DNA of 64,000 nucleotides from DASUPK01 sp963695805 (GTDB lineage Bacteria; Actinomycetota; Thermoleophilia; Solirubrobacterales; 70-9): assembly GCA_963695805.1 (NCBI GenBank), contig CAVOHV010000005.1, positions 62,001 through 126,000 on the forward strand. The letters are read 5' to 3'. This document shows positions 1-8,879 of the stretch, one piece after another. The translations under genes and the position numbers were made by a program. Below the pieces are notes generated by a model that saw only the letters and a program-made list of their open reading frames with translations, was not told the origin of the DNA and made no database searches. The stretch's first letter is position 1, and each line of letters begins with the position of its first letter.

Positions 1-149
1 ATTCGCGCAGTCATTCGATGGTCGCGACAAGGAGGCGCTTCAACCCGAACCTCCAGAAGGTCCGCATCCAGGAGGACAACGGCCGCACCCGGCGCGTCTA
101 CGTCTGCGCGCGCTGCCTGAAGTCGAACAAGGTGACGAAGGCCGCTTAG
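1..149 (+). CDS. rpmB: 50S ribosomal protein L28 (5' truncated)
   Basis: C-terminal part of ribosomal protein L28, a structural protein of the large ribosomal subunit; the reading frame enters at base 3. The visible residues (RRRFNPNLQKVRI, then VCARCLKSNKV) match the conserved second half of L28, including a Cys-x-x-Cys pair typical of the zinc-type version. The stop is the TAG at 147-149. The start lies outside the window. The next gene begins 23 bases later on the same strand. Confidence 0.88.
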   Translation, partial: SRSHSMVATRRRFNPNLQKVRIQEDNGRTRRVYVCARCLKSNKVTKAA

Positions 150-172
150 CTCTAGGGTTTCGGCTGGTCCCC

Positions 173-1798
173 ATGGCCGATCCCTCGATAGAGCGATTCC
201 GGCGAGTCGTCAGTGCCGCGGCGGCCCATCTGGAGGAGCGCCGCAAGGAGGTCAACGACCTCAATGTCTTCCCGGTCGCCGATGGCGACACGGGCGACAA
301 CATGGCGCTCACCTTGCGCGCCGTGAGCGACGAGCTCGACCGCCTCGACGGGCAGATGGTCGATGAGATCGGTCGCACCGAGTTGGTCAACGCTCTGGCG
401 CGCGCTGCGCTGATGGGTGCCAGAGGCAACTCCGGCGTCATCCTCAGCCAAATCGTCCGCGGTGCGGCGGAGGAGCTGGCGAGCCGGCCGGGCGAGCTCG
501 TCGACCCGATGTTGGTTGCTGCGGCATTCGCCCGCGCCGCCGATGCAGCCTACGAATCCGTGCGCGAGCCGGCGGAGGGAACGATGCTGACCGTCTTCCG
601 CGAGATGGCGCACTCGATCTCCCGCCGCCTCGCCCACATGGACGAGATCCGGCTCGCGCCCGACGCCAGTCCCATCGAGCAGGATGTCTTGCTCGCGGAG
701 CTGCTCGAGGAGGCGGTCCGCGACGGGGAGGCCGCGGTTGCCAGGACTCCCGATCAGCTCGAGATCCTGCGCGAGTCCGGCGTCGTCGACGCCGGGGCTT
801 ACGGGCTCGTCGTGATCCTCGCCGGCGTGGTCGCGGGTCTGCGCGGAGATTCCACCCTCCCGTCCGGAGTGCCGCACTACGCGCCCGCGACCGACACGCG
901 CCCGCACCACGCCGACAGCCGCTACCGCTATTGCACGAACTTCATCGTCACCGGCATGGGCCTCGACAGCCGCTCCTTTGGCAGCCGCCTCGAGGAGCTC
1001 GGCGACTCCGTTCTCGTCGTCGGAGACGAGGCGACCCTCAAGGTCCACGTTCACACGGACGAGCCGGAGGCCGCAATGGCCCTCTTCGAGGGGACCGGCC
1101 AGGTCTCACAGCTCGACGTGGCGGACATGCGCGAGCAGATCGCAGAGCGAACGGCGCGGCTGCAGGCGGGCCGGTGCGCCGCGGTCGCGGTGGTCTCGGG
1201 CCACGGGGTTCGCGAGCTCTACGAGGGGCTGGGCGCATTCGTGGTCGACGGCGGCGAGACCTTCAATCCCTCGATCTACGACCTGCTCGCGGCGATTCAC
1301 GAGGTGCCCGCCGAGGAGGTCCTGGTCTTCCCCAACAACCCGAACGTGGTGATGGCCGCGGAGCGGGCGGCGGAGCTCTCGGACAAGCAGGCACGGGTGG
1401 TCCCCTGCACCTCTCAGCAGGCGGGTGTGGCGGCGCTGGTCGAACTCAACCCCACCGCTTCCATCGACGAGAACGAGGAGAGGGTCGGCTCCGCGCTGAC
1501 CGGGATCCGTGCCGGCTCGGTCGCCCCGGCTTCCCGCGACGATACGAAAGGCCGGTTCGTGACCGGGGACGCCGTCGGCTTCGTGGAAGACGAGATCGTT
1601 GCCTGGGGCGGCGCCGGGTCGACCTTGGGCGAGACGATCGCCCGCCTCGCCGAGGGCGCGGAGATCGTCACGGTGATCGCGGGAGAGGGCGCCCCGATGG
1701 CGCTCGGGGAGCTCGACGGGCCCTTGCCCGAGGACATCGAGGTGGAGCTCCACGACGGCGGCCAGCCGAACTACTGGTGGCTTCTCGCCGCCCAGTGA
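173..1798 (+). CDS. DAK2/DegV-associated kinase, FakA-like (YloV family)
   Basis: 541-residue protein of the YloV/FakA family. The N-terminal third is a DhaL-type kinase domain with the motif NVFPVADGDTGDNM (about residues 32-45), whose Asp residues bind Mg-ATP in DAK2 domains. The remainder matches the central and C-terminal DAK1-like regions of the family. In Firmicutes FakA phosphorylates fatty acids held by FakB/DegV proteins; no fakB lies in the window, so the substrate here is inferred from family membership. It stands between rpmB and recG, the usual place for this family in Gram-positive bacteria. Starts at ATG and ends at TGA; the next gene's GTG begins one base later. Confidence 0.87.
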   Translation: MADPSIERFRRVVSAAAAHLEERRKEVNDLNVFPVADGDTGDNMALTLRAVSDELDRLDGQMVDEIGRTELVNALARAALMGARGNSGVILSQIVRGAAEELASRPGELVDPMLVAAAFARAADAAYESVREPAEGTMLTVFREMAHSISRRLAHMDEIRLAPDASPIEQDVLLAELLEEAVRDGEAAVARTPDQLEILRESGVVDAGAYGLVVILAGVVAGLRGDSTLPSGVPHYAPATDTRPHHADSRYRYCTNFIVTGMGLDSRSFGSRLEELGDSVLVVGDEATLKVHVHTDEPEAAMALFEGTGQVSQLDVADMREQIAERTARLQAGRCAAVAVVSGHGVRELYEGLGAFVVDGGETFNPSIYDLLAAIHEVPAEEVLVFPNNPNVVMAAERAAELSDKQARVVPCTSQQAGVAALVELNPTASIDENEERVGSALTGIRAGSVAPASRDDTKGRFVTGDAVGFVEDEIVAWGGAGSTLGETIARLAEGAEIVTVIAGEGAPMALGELDGPLPEDIEVELHDGGQPNYWWLLAAQ

Positions 1799-1799
1799 T

Positions 1800-2561
1800 G
1801 TGAGCGACGGGCGGCCGGTCCTCTGGCAGTACAGCTTCTCGAACTACAACGAGAAGGCCCGCTGGGCGCTCGACTTCAAGGGGTTACGGCACCGCCGGCG
1901 ATCGGTCATGCCGGGCGGATTTCGGGGGCTCTGGATGTCGCGGGGCGATCGGACCCTGCCGGCCATGGACCTGGACGGCAGACGAATCCTCGACTCGACG
2001 CGGATCATCGCCACGCTCGAGGAGCGCGATCCCGAGCCCGCCCTATATCCGGCGGACCCGGAGGAGCGCCGGCGGGCGCTCGAGCTCGAGGACTTCTTCG
2101 ACGAGCACGCCGGACACGACATGCGCCGCGTCGGCTTCTGGGAGCTCCGGGACAACCTGGGCTACGGGCTCGCCTTCATGACGACCGACCAGCCGAGACC
2201 CAGGGCGGCCCTTGCACGGGCGCGGCTGCGGCTCACGTTTCCGGTCGTCTGGTGGTACATGAACCGGCGCTACGAGTTCACCCAGGCGGCGGTCGAGCGC
2301 AGCAGGCAGACGATTGCCACCGCGCTCGACCGGATCGAGTCGGAGCGCGCGAGCCGCGACCACCTGGTCGGCGACAGCTTCACGGTCGCCGATCTCACCG
2401 CCGCGGCCCTGCTTTACCCGATGGTCTGGCCACCGGAATTTCCGTACGAGCTTCCTGAGGCGCGGCAGTGGGAGTTCCTCGAGCCGATTCGCGATCACCC
2501 CGCGCTCGACTGGATCTCGGAGACCTGGAGGCGGCACCGCGGCACCTCCGCGGCCGTCTGA
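1800..2561 (+). CDS. Glutathione S-transferase-like protein
   Basis: 253 residues with a thioredoxin-fold N-terminus (WQYSFSNYNEKARWALDFKG), typical of GST N-terminal domains, followed by a helical C-terminal half with the GST-C motif DSFTVADLTAAAL near residue 200. It probably acts in the cytoplasm as a thiol-dependent transferase or stress protein, although most actinobacteria lack glutathione, so the co-substrate is unknown. The GTG start at 1800 follows the previous stop by one base, suggesting translational coupling. It ends back to back with the DUF427 gene on the other strand. Confidence 0.75.
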   Translation: MSDGRPVLWQYSFSNYNEKARWALDFKGLRHRRRSVMPGGFRGLWMSRGDRTLPAMDLDGRRILDSTRIIATLEERDPEPALYPADPEERRRALELEDFFDEHAGHDMRRVGFWELRDNLGYGLAFMTTDQPRPRAALARARLRLTFPVVWWYMNRRYEFTQAAVERSRQTIATALDRIESERASRDHLVGDSFTVADLTAAALLYPMVWPPEFPYELPEARQWEFLEPIRDHPALDWISETWRRHRGTSAAV

Positions 2562-3044
2562 TCACCAGCCCTCGGAGCCCGGCTCTCCCTTGAATGGTCC
2601 CTCGATCTCCTCGGTGATCCAGCCGCCGTAGTAGGCGCCAGGTTGCGGGGTGACCAACTCGTCGTCGAGGTAGGCGGCGTCCACGCGCCGCGGGTAGAAG
2701 GCGAGATGGTTCCGGAGCTGCTCGAATCCGGGCTTCGGCTCGGGGTAGAACCAGGCGACCCTGTTGGCCCTCTTGCCGCCGGCCTCGGCGTGCACGTAGG
2801 AGGCGGTGCCCTTCCACTCGCAGTAGGTGTGCGCGTCCCCGGCGTCGATCAAAACCTCCTCGCGGACGTCGGCACGTGGGATGTAGATCGTCGGGGGACT
2901 GGCCGTCTCGAGCACCCGCAGCGCCCGGTCGCTCTCGGCGATGGTTTCGCCACCGAGCACCACGCGGACGTGACGGTCGAGCGGCTCAACGCGCGGCGGG
3001 CGGGGGTAGTCCCAGACGGATTCCTTGGCTCTCTGCGTCTTCAT
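2562..3044 (-). CDS. DUF427 family protein
   Basis: 160-residue protein of the DUF427 family, a small beta-rich fold of unknown function that often carries the core seen here: VRVVLGGETIAES, then IYIPRADVR, CEWKGTASY and VAWFYPEP. The ATG at 3042-3044 is chosen because the protein then begins at the usual family N-terminus and leaves a 51-base divergent gap to recG. Nothing in the context points to a substrate. Confidence 0.82.
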   Translation of the reverse strand: MKTQRAKESVWDYPRPPRVEPLDRHVRVVLGGETIAESDRALRVLETASPPTIYIPRADVREEVLIDAGDAHTYCEWKGTASYVHAEAGGKRANRVAWFYPEPKPGFEQLRNHLAFYPRRVDAAYLDDELVTPQPGAYYGGWITEEIEGPFKGEPGSEGW

Positions 3045-3095
3045 GTATCGATGTCCTCGAGGACCATCCAACGTTACGCCTAGCCTTTGGTCGGG

Positions 3096-5357
3096 ATGGA
3101 GGCCGTACTGGAGCAGCAACCCGAACCCGCCGCGGTCTACGTCCCGCGAGCACTGGGGAGCGGTGAGCCGCTCGACCGCGAGCGGCTTCTCGTCGCACCG
3201 TTGAAGACGCTGCCCAGGCCCACGATCCTCGACGCCCCGATCACCAAGCTGCGCGGAGCCGGCCCGAAGCTCGCGGAAGCGGCCGCGGAGATGGGGATCT
3301 CCAGCCTGGGCGACCTGCTCCGTCATCTTCCGCGCGGCTACCGCGACCGCGCTGAGCCGGTCGGGCTCGCGGAGCTGAAGCTGGGAGAGGAGGCGACGGT
3401 GAAGGTCGAGGTGAGCCGGGCGAGGGTTCGCCCGACGCGCCGCCGCCGGCTGACCATTCTCGAAGCGGATGTGAGGGACGCGACGGGCCAGGCGAAGGCG
3501 ATCTGGTTCAACCGAGCCTGGCTCGCCGATCGGCTTCAGCCCGGGACCAGGCTTTTCCTGCACGGCAAGCTCGAGAAGCGCGGCTTCAATGTCGCCGAGC
3601 ACGAGTTTCTCGACTCATCAGAGGCCGGCCTGCACACGACCGGGATCGTCCCGGTCCACGCGGCCAGCGAGCGGCTGCGCCCGCAGCGGATCCGCGAGTG
3701 GGCCTGGCAGGCGATCCCACTGGCCCGCCACGCCGTCGAGCCCGTGCCGGGGCGGCTGCGCCGTGAGCTGCGGCTGGCCGGGGCAGAGGACGCGCTAGTG
3801 GCCTCCCACTTCCCGCCCGATGAGCACGCCGCCGAGGCGGCCCGGGAACGGCTCGCCTTCGAGGAGCTCTTTCTCTACCAGGCGGCCCTGGTATCGCGAC
3901 GGGGTCGCCGCGTCTCCGGCAAGCGTGGCATCCGGCTTCCTGAGCGGGACGGGCAGGCCGCAGCATGGATCGACTCTCTGCCCTTCGAGCTGACTAGCGA
4001 CCAGCAGCGGGCAATCGAGGAGATCGACGAGGACCTCGCCGCGGCGCAGCCCATGCAGCGTCTGCTGATGGGGGAAGTGGGTTCCGGCAAGACCGTGGTC
4101 TGCGTCCACGCGATGCTCCGCGCGATCGAGGCCGGGCACCAGGCCGCCCTGATGGCACCCACCGAGACCCTCGCCGAACAGCACTTCCGCACGCTGGAGA
4201 CGCTGCTCGCAGCCCATCATGAAACGGGTTGCTCCTCGCCTCCGCATGAAACGGGTCGCTCCTCGCGGAGCGCCCTCGCATCACACCCTCGCATCACCGC
4301 GACCCTTCTCACCTCGGCGACTCCAACCGCCCGGCGTCGTGAGCTGCTCGACTCGCTCGCCGCCGGTCAGCCCCAGCTGGTGGTCGGAACTCACGCCCTG
4401 ATCGAGGAGGCCGTGAAGTTCTCGTCGCTGGCGGTCGCGGTCGTCGACGAGCAGCATCGCTTCGGCGTCCGTCAGCGCGCCGCGCTCGATGCGAAGGGAC
4501 CGGGTGGTCGACTCCCGCACGTTCTCCACATGACCGCCACGCCGATCCCGCGCACGCTGTCGCTGACCGCGTACGGCGATCTCGACACCACGGCCCTGCG
4601 CGAGCTGCCCGCCGGCCGACAGCCGATCCGGACACGGGTCGTGGACGAGGAGAGCCGCCCGGCCGCCTATGACTTCATCCGCGCCCGGCTGCGCGAGGGC
4701 CGACAGGCGTTCGTCGTCTGCCCGCTGGTCGCCGACTCGGAGGCGGTCCAGGCGAAGGCCGCCGAGGCGGAGGCGAAGCGGCTCGCCGCGACCGACCTGC
4801 GCGACTTCCGCGTCGCCCTGCTTCACGGCCAGATGTCCTCCGAGCAGAAGGGACGCGCGATGGAAGCCTTCGCCTCGGGCAAGGCCGACGTTCTGGTGGC
4901 GACCACGGTGATCGAGGTCGGCATCGACGTTCCCAACGCGACCGTGATGCTCGTCGAGGGAGCGGAGCGCTTCGGCCTGTCACAGCTCCACCAGCTGCGC
5001 GGCCGGGTGGGCCGCGGCGAGCACGAGTCCTTCTGCATTCTCTTCGGCGACCCGGAGTCCGACGCGGCACGCGCCCGGCTGGACGCGATCGCCGAGGAGG
5101 GAGACGGCTTCGCCCTGGCCGAGGTCGACCTCTCGATCCGCGGCGAGGGCGAGATCCTCGGCACCCGTCAGCACGGCCTGCCCCGCTTCCGCGCCGCCAC
5201 GCTGCCCGAGGACACCGCCCTCCTGCTCGAAGCGCGTCGCAGGGTTCTCGAGTTGCGCGAGCGCCACGGCTCGCTGGAGGCCGCGTCGCTCGGACCGCTG
5301 ATGGACGAGGCGCGGCGCCGTTTCGGGGATGAGCGGCGGGAGCAGATCGCTGCGTAG
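3096..5357 (+). CDS. recG: ATP-dependent DNA helicase RecG with an in-frame repeat insertion
   Basis: Branch-migration helicase that remodels stalled replication forks and Holliday junctions. An N-terminal wedge/OB region (about residues 35-230) precedes the helicase core: Walker A GEVGSGKT near residue 327, the DEQH box at about 450, TATPIPRT, and motif VI QLRGRVGRG near 635. The C-terminus matches RecG. The ATG at 3096 was taken; a TTG at 3087 is also in frame. Between 'LAEQHFRTLETLLA' and 'ITATLLTSATP' (about residues 374-400) lie some 26 residues absent from ordinary RecG. They are encoded by a nested copy of the dispersed 46-bp palindrome. The insertion falls between helicase motifs Ia and II, probably in a surface loop. 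rsmD follows directly. Confidence 0.93.
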   Translation: MEAVLEQQPEPAAVYVPRALGSGEPLDRERLLVAPLKTLPRPTILDAPITKLRGAGPKLAEAAAEMGISSLGDLLRHLPRGYRDRAEPVGLAELKLGEEATVKVEVSRARVRPTRRRRLTILEADVRDATGQAKAIWFNRAWLADRLQPGTRLFLHGKLEKRGFNVAEHEFLDSSEAGLHTTGIVPVHAASERLRPQRIREWAWQAIPLARHAVEPVPGRLRRELRLAGAEDALVASHFPPDEHAAEAARERLAFEELFLYQAALVSRRGRRVSGKRGIRLPERDGQAAAWIDSLPFELTSDQQRAIEEIDEDLAAAQPMQRLLMGEVGSGKTVVCVHAMLRAIEAGHQAALMAPTETLAEQHFRTLETLLAAHHETGCSSPPHETGRSSRSALASHPRITATLLTSATPTARRRELLDSLAAGQPQLVVGTHALIEEAVKFSSLAVAVVDEQHRFGVRQRAALDAKGPGGRLPHVLHMTATPIPRTLSLTAYGDLDTTALRELPAGRQPIRTRVVDEESRPAAYDFIRARLREGRQAFVVCPLVADSEAVQAKAAEAEAKRLAATDLRDFRVALLHGQMSSEQKGRAMEAFASGKADVLVATTVIEVGIDVPNATVMLVEGAERFGLSQLHQLRGRVGRGEHESFCILFGDPESDAARARLDAIAEEGDGFALAEVDLSIRGEGEILGTRQHGLPRFRAATLPEDTALLLEARRRVLELRERHGSLEAASLGPLMDEARRRFGDERREQIAA
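4219..4294 (+). repeat. Palindromic repeat family A, copy 1 (nested, inside recG)
   Basis: An outer copy is split into 4219-4245 and 4282-4294 by a second, shortened copy at 4246-4281 that lacks about 10 central bases. Both begin ATGAAACGGGT and end CCCTCGCAT. Translated in the recG frame the block reads HETGCSSPPHETGRSS, then RSALASHPRI. The matching copies are at 8830-8875, 13977-14022 (reverse), 16542-16587 and 62179-62224. Confidence 0.85.
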
Positions 5358-5897
5358 ATGCCCGAGCTTCGGATCACGGCGGGCGAGCTGGGCGGCCGGC
5401 GGATCCGGGTGCCCAAGGGTGCCCCTGACCTGCGACCGACGACGGAGCGCGTTCGGGAGGCGGTCTTCTCGATCCTCGGGGACATCTCGGGCGCCCGGGT
5501 GCTGGATCTGTTCAGTGGCAGCGGCGCGCTGGCGATCGAGGCTCTCTCCAGGGGTGCCTCCGAGGCGACGCTCGTGGATACGCGCCCGGCCACGGCTCGC
5601 CGGAACCTCGAGTCCCTCGATCTCGGCGACAGGGCGGAGGTGGTACGGGCGGACGCGGTGCGCTTCCTGCGCCGGGCCCAGCCGGAATCCTTCGATCTCG
5701 TGCTCTGCGATCCGCCCTATAGACTCGCCGACCCCCTTGCCGCCGATCTCGTCCAGCTCATACCGGGGGTGCTCGCCGCGGGTGGCCGGGCGATGACCGA
5801 ATCCTCGCCCGTGCGGCCCATGGACCTCGAACTGCCCCTACTCACCGAGCGGACCTACGGAGACACGATGATCAGGATCTATGGAGATCAGCGATGA
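5358..5897 (+). CDS. rsmD: 16S rRNA (guanine(966)-N2)-methyltransferase
   Basis: 179-residue SAM-dependent methyltransferase that modifies G966 of 16S rRNA on assembling 30S subunits. The SAM-binding motif is VLDLFSGSGALAIEAL (about residues 49-64), and the catalytic motif is CDPPYR near residue 116. The N-terminal RITAGELGGRRI is characteristic of RsmD. The ATG abuts the recG stop, and the 3' end overlaps coaD by four bases (ATGA); the rsmD-coaD pair is common in bacteria and implies one transcript. Confidence 0.92.
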   Translation: MPELRITAGELGGRRIRVPKGAPDLRPTTERVREAVFSILGDISGARVLDLFSGSGALAIEALSRGASEATLVDTRPATARRNLESLDLGDRAEVVRADAVRFLRRAQPESFDLVLCDPPYRLADPLAADLVQLIPGVLAAGGRAMTESSPVRPMDLELPLLTERTYGDTMIRIYGDQR

Positions 5898-6394
5898 GTG
5901 AAGAGAACGCGAGGGTTGCGATCTGCCCGGGGAGCTATGACCCGGTGACCAACGGGCATCTCGATGTGATCAGCCGTGCCGCCAAGGTCTTCGACAGGGT
6001 GGTGGTCGGGGTCGTCAACAACCCCGTCCGCAAGGAGAAGACCCTGTTCACGGCCGACGAGCGGATGAAGTTCATCGAAGACGCCACGGCCGACCTGGGG
6101 AACGTCGAGGTGGGCGTCATGTCGAATCTGCTCGTCGAATTCGCGCGCGAGCACAACGCGACCGCCGTCATCAAGGGCCTGCGAGCGATCTCGGACTTCG
6201 AGTACGAGTTCGAGATGAATCAGCTCAATCGGAAGCTCGCCCCGGAGATCGAGTCGATGTACATCTTCGCCTCGGCGAACTTCAGCTTCCTCTCCTCGAC
6301 GGGGGTGAAGGAGATCGCCACCTTCGGAGGGGACGTCGGCGATCTGGTGCCGGGCCCGGTTGCAAAAGCGCTTGCGGAAAGGCTCGCCCGCTAG
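5894..6394 (+). CDS. coaD: Phosphopantetheine adenylyltransferase
   Basis: Catalyses the fourth step of coenzyme A synthesis: 4'-phosphopantetheine plus ATP to dephospho-CoA. The 166 residues carry the nucleotidyltransferase signature PGSYDPVTNGHLDVI (the T/HxGH motif, here TNGH), then KGLRAISDFEYE and the C-terminal FLSSTGVKEI. Length and motif order are typical. The start overlaps the rsmD stop by ATGA. The sequence MSEEN at its start is shared with the SnoaL-like genes downstream only by chance. Confidence 0.95.
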   Translation: MSEENARVAICPGSYDPVTNGHLDVISRAAKVFDRVVVGVVNNPVRKEKTLFTADERMKFIEDATADLGNVEVGVMSNLLVEFAREHNATAVIKGLRAISDFEYEFEMNQLNRKLAPEIESMYIFASANFSFLSSTGVKEIATFGGDVGDLVPGPVAKALAERLAR

Positions 6395-6506
6395 CCGGGA
6401 GGGTGCGCCGGCGTGCGTGGCGGCTGGGCGTGAGCTTGCAGTTCGCCGGAGAACCGTGTCCCGCGCGCCCCCAAGTCGCGCGGTGCGTAAGCTTTAGCGA
6501 CCTCAG

Positions 6507-6974
6507 ATGGACGTTCTAGTACTGATCGACAAGCTCGACGACCTGGTCCACAACGCGCGGCCCGTGCCGCTCACGGACCAGGTCCGCGTTGACCGCGAGG
6601 AGATCTACGACCTCCTCGATCAGATGCGTGCCACGATCCCCGAGGAGATCAAGCAGGCGCGCTGGATCGTCAAGGAACGCCAGGAGATGCTCGCCGAGGC
6701 CAAGCGCGAGGCCGAGCGGATCGTCAAGGAGGCCCGCGAGCAGCAGGCCCGCCTCGTCGCCAACGAGGAGATCACCCGTCAGGCCGAGCGTGCCGCCGAG
6801 GAGATCGTCGAGGAGGCCCGGGAGCGTGAGCGGGAAATCCGCCTCGGTGCCGAGGACTACGCCGACGACATCCTCTCGACCCTCGAGGTCAACCTCCAGA
6901 AGTTCCTGCAGGCCGTGCAGCGAGGCCGCGACCGGCTCCAGGGCCGCGAGCGCGAGCCCTCCGAGATCGGTTAG
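6507..6974 (+). CDS. DivIVA/SepIVA-like coiled-coil protein
   Basis: 155-residue, highly charged and mostly helical protein. The start MDVLVLIDKLDDLVHNARPVP resembles the N-terminus of the small DivIVA-like cell-division proteins of actinobacteria (SepIVA type). Residues 45-125 form a long coiled coil rich in EAREREREI-like heptads, followed by a short tail. It probably assembles at the division site or cell wall synthesis zone. It follows coaD after a 112-base gap, and faces a DUF4239 gene tail to tail. No enzymatic motif is present. Confidence 0.7.
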   Translation: MDVLVLIDKLDDLVHNARPVPLTDQVRVDREEIYDLLDQMRATIPEEIKQARWIVKERQEMLAEAKREAERIVKEAREQQARLVANEEITRQAERAAEEIVEEAREREREIRLGAEDYADDILSTLEVNLQKFLQAVQRGRDRLQGREREPSEIG

Positions 6975-6977
6975 CCG

Positions 6978-7778
6978 CTACTCCGCTCTCGGAGCGGGAG
7001 CCGCTGGCGGGAGCTGCATCTCCTCCGCCACGGACTTGATTGCTGTGTCGGGGACCTGGATCGGCCCGCGCGTCGGGCGATCCAGATCGCAGGTGACGAA
7101 GAGCAGCCCTGTCACCAGAACCGCCGCGAGCGAAACCGCGACGACGCCCCTCCCGACGATCGCGAGATAGGTGGCCAGCAGGCCGAGCGCGAGCGCCGCA
7201 CCGAAGACTTCGAGGAACAGCACGGCACCGGGGACTCGATTGTTGAGGCCGGCGATGCGGGTCGCCTGAGCATCGATCATCTCGTTCAGCGTCTCCTCAT
7301 AAAGCCGGGGCGCGCTGTCGATCGGCTGGAGCGCGAGCGCCCTCCCGTTCAGGGCCCAGAGCTGGCGCTGCAGAGCGTCCTCTCGGTCGATGGCGGCAAG
7401 CGCCTGGGTGCTCTCCGGGACGTAGTTGGTGAGGCTGACCGCGCTCACTGCGTAGCTTCTCAGCAGGACGAGCGACTGGGTGCGCATGGGTTCGCGCAGC
7501 GTCTGCGCCCGCAGGAAGGTGGTGCCGATCGTGTTTGCCTCGTCCACCACCGCGTCTCGGCGGTTCTCGTACCGGGTGACGGCGAGGGAGAGGCCGAACG
7601 CGAGGATCAGCCCGACGACACCCAGGAGCGCGGCCTGCAGCACGCCGAATGGCTCTTTCAGGCTCTCCGAGAGATGGCGCACGCGGCGCCCGAGGAAGAC
7701 GCCGATCGCCGTCGCGCCGAGTACGGCCACGCCGAGCACGAGCGCTACCTCGAAGGTGCTGAGCTTGAAGAACCACAT
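6978..7778 (-). CDS. DUF4239 (bestrophin-like) membrane protein
   Basis: 266 residues with a TM segment at the N-terminus (residues 9-29), a second at about 43-66 and two more near 183-235. The large central domain between them carries the conserved RYENRRDAVVDEANTIGTTFL of DUF4239. The family is called bestrophin-like, but transport activity is not established. Start is the ATG at 7776-7778. It is convergent with the DivIVA-like gene and separated from it by three bases. Confidence 0.75.
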   Translation of the reverse strand: MWFFKLSTFEVALVLGVAVLGATAIGVFLGRRVRHLSESLKEPFGVLQAALLGVVGLILAFGLSLAVTRYENRRDAVVDEANTIGTTFLRAQTLREPMRTQSLVLLRSYAVSAVSLTNYVPESTQALAAIDREDALQRQLWALNGRALALQPIDSAPRLYEETLNEMIDAQATRIAGLNNRVPGAVLFLEVFGAALALGLLATYLAIVGRGVVAVSLAAVLVTGLLFVTCDLDRPTRGPIQVPDTAIKSVAEEMQLPPAAPAPRAE

Positions 7779-7859
7779 GGCCGGTGGACGCTACCGAGAT
7801 GCCTAGAGCTGCTCGACGCGGCCTCCATCGGAGGCGGCACCTACAACTAGGCTCCATGC

Positions 7860-8879
7860 ATGGACGAGCTGGCCGCCGGCATCCGGCTGGTGCTCGCAGA
7901 TCGGGGCATTGACGCCGCGCTGCTGGAGCTGACCCGCATTCCGGGCGGAGCCTCGCGCGAGACCTGGCTCGCGGAGGGCGACGGCGCCAGGTGGGTGCTC
8001 CGCCGCGACCCGAAGAGCTCGGTCTCGCTGGTCCCGATGGCGGAGGAATTCGCCCTCATCTCCCGGGCCGCGGAGGCGGGGGCGCCGGTCCCCAAGCCCC
8101 TGGCCTTCGAGCCCGACGGGGGGCGATTCGGCTCGCCAGGGCTCCTGATGGAGCACGTGGAGGGAACCTCGGTAGCGCCGCGCATTCTGCGCAAGCCGGA
8201 GTTCTCCGCGGCTCGTGGCGCCCTGACCGCGCAGCTTGGCCAGGCCCTCGCCCGAATCCACGCGATCGACCCGGCGAGCCTCGACGGCGTGCTCCCGCGC
8301 GCCGAAGCGGATCCCGCGCTCGACCAGATCTCGGAATGGGAACGGCAGCTGGACCAGATCGGGGAGCCGCTACCGGCGGTCGAGCTCGGTCTTCGGTGGC
8401 TCAGGGCGAATGCCCCGGAGCCCGCCGAGACCCGGCTCGTGCACGGTGACTTCAGGCTCGGCAACTTCATCGTCGACGAGGCCGGGCTTGTGGCCGTGAT
8501 CGACTGGGAGCTTGCCCACCTCGGGGATCCGACCGAGGACATCGGCTGGCTCTGCATCCGTTCCTGGCGGTTCGGCAACGACGACCTGCCGGTGGCCGGG
8601 GTGGGGCAGCTCGACGACTTCATCGCCGCGTACGAGGCGGCCGGCGGTTCGCGGATCGACCGCAGCCGCGTCCAATACTGGGGGGCGTTCGGCAACGTCA
8701 AGTGGGCGGTGATCTGCGCCCGCCAGGCCCACGATCACCTCGACGGGGTGCGGCGTAGCCACGAGCTCGCCTCGCTCGGTCGCCGAATCTGTGAGCCCGA
8801 GTGGGATCTGCTCGAGCTCATGCACCATCATCAAACGGGTTGCTCCTCGGCTTCGCCTGCGGAGCACCCTCGCATCTGA
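7860..8879 (+). CDS. Phosphotransferase family protein (ACAD10/APH-like kinase)
   Basis: 339-residue aminoglycoside-phosphotransferase-fold kinase. It shows the nucleotide-binding lobe (WVLRRDP), the catalytic loop LVHGDFRLGNFIV (about residues 195-207) and the metal-binding VIDWELAHLGDPTEDIGW. Members of this ACAD10-like group are thought to phosphorylate hydroxyacyl-CoA-type substrates for beta-oxidation; the true substrate is not visible here. The natural C-terminus probably ends near 'WDLLELMHH'. The last 16 residues (HQTGCSSASPAEHPRI) come from palindromic repeat copy 2, which also supplies the stop region. The stop TGA overlaps the ATG of the next gene by one base. Confidence 0.85.
   Translation: MDELAAGIRLVLADRGIDAALLELTRIPGGASRETWLAEGDGARWVLRRDPKSSVSLVPMAEEFALISRAAEAGAPVPKPLAFEPDGGRFGSPGLLMEHVEGTSVAPRILRKPEFSAARGALTAQLGQALARIHAIDPASLDGVLPRAEADPALDQISEWERQLDQIGEPLPAVELGLRWLRANAPEPAETRLVHGDFRLGNFIVDEAGLVAVIDWELAHLGDPTEDIGWLCIRSWRFGNDDLPVAGVGQLDDFIAAYEAAGGSRIDRSRVQYWGAFGNVKWAVICARQAHDHLDGVRRSHELASLGRRICEPEWDLLELMHHHQTGCSSASPAEHPRI
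8830..8875 (+). repeat. Palindromic repeat family A, copy 2
   Basis: 46 bp at the very 3' end of the phosphotransferase gene. The core GCTCCTCGGCTTCGCCTGCG is identical to the smc copy; the pairing arms are GCTCC/GGAGC with an inner GGC-TTC-GCC. The first base triplet differs from the consensus (ATC for ATG). It is read in the same frame as the copies in recG and smc. Confidence 0.87.

Noticed and set aside
152..1054. Long minus-strand frames opposite fakA-like, smc, EF-G and xer genes
   Set aside because: They are GC-skew shadows: no recognisable motifs, and the plus-strand frames contain full conserved domains.
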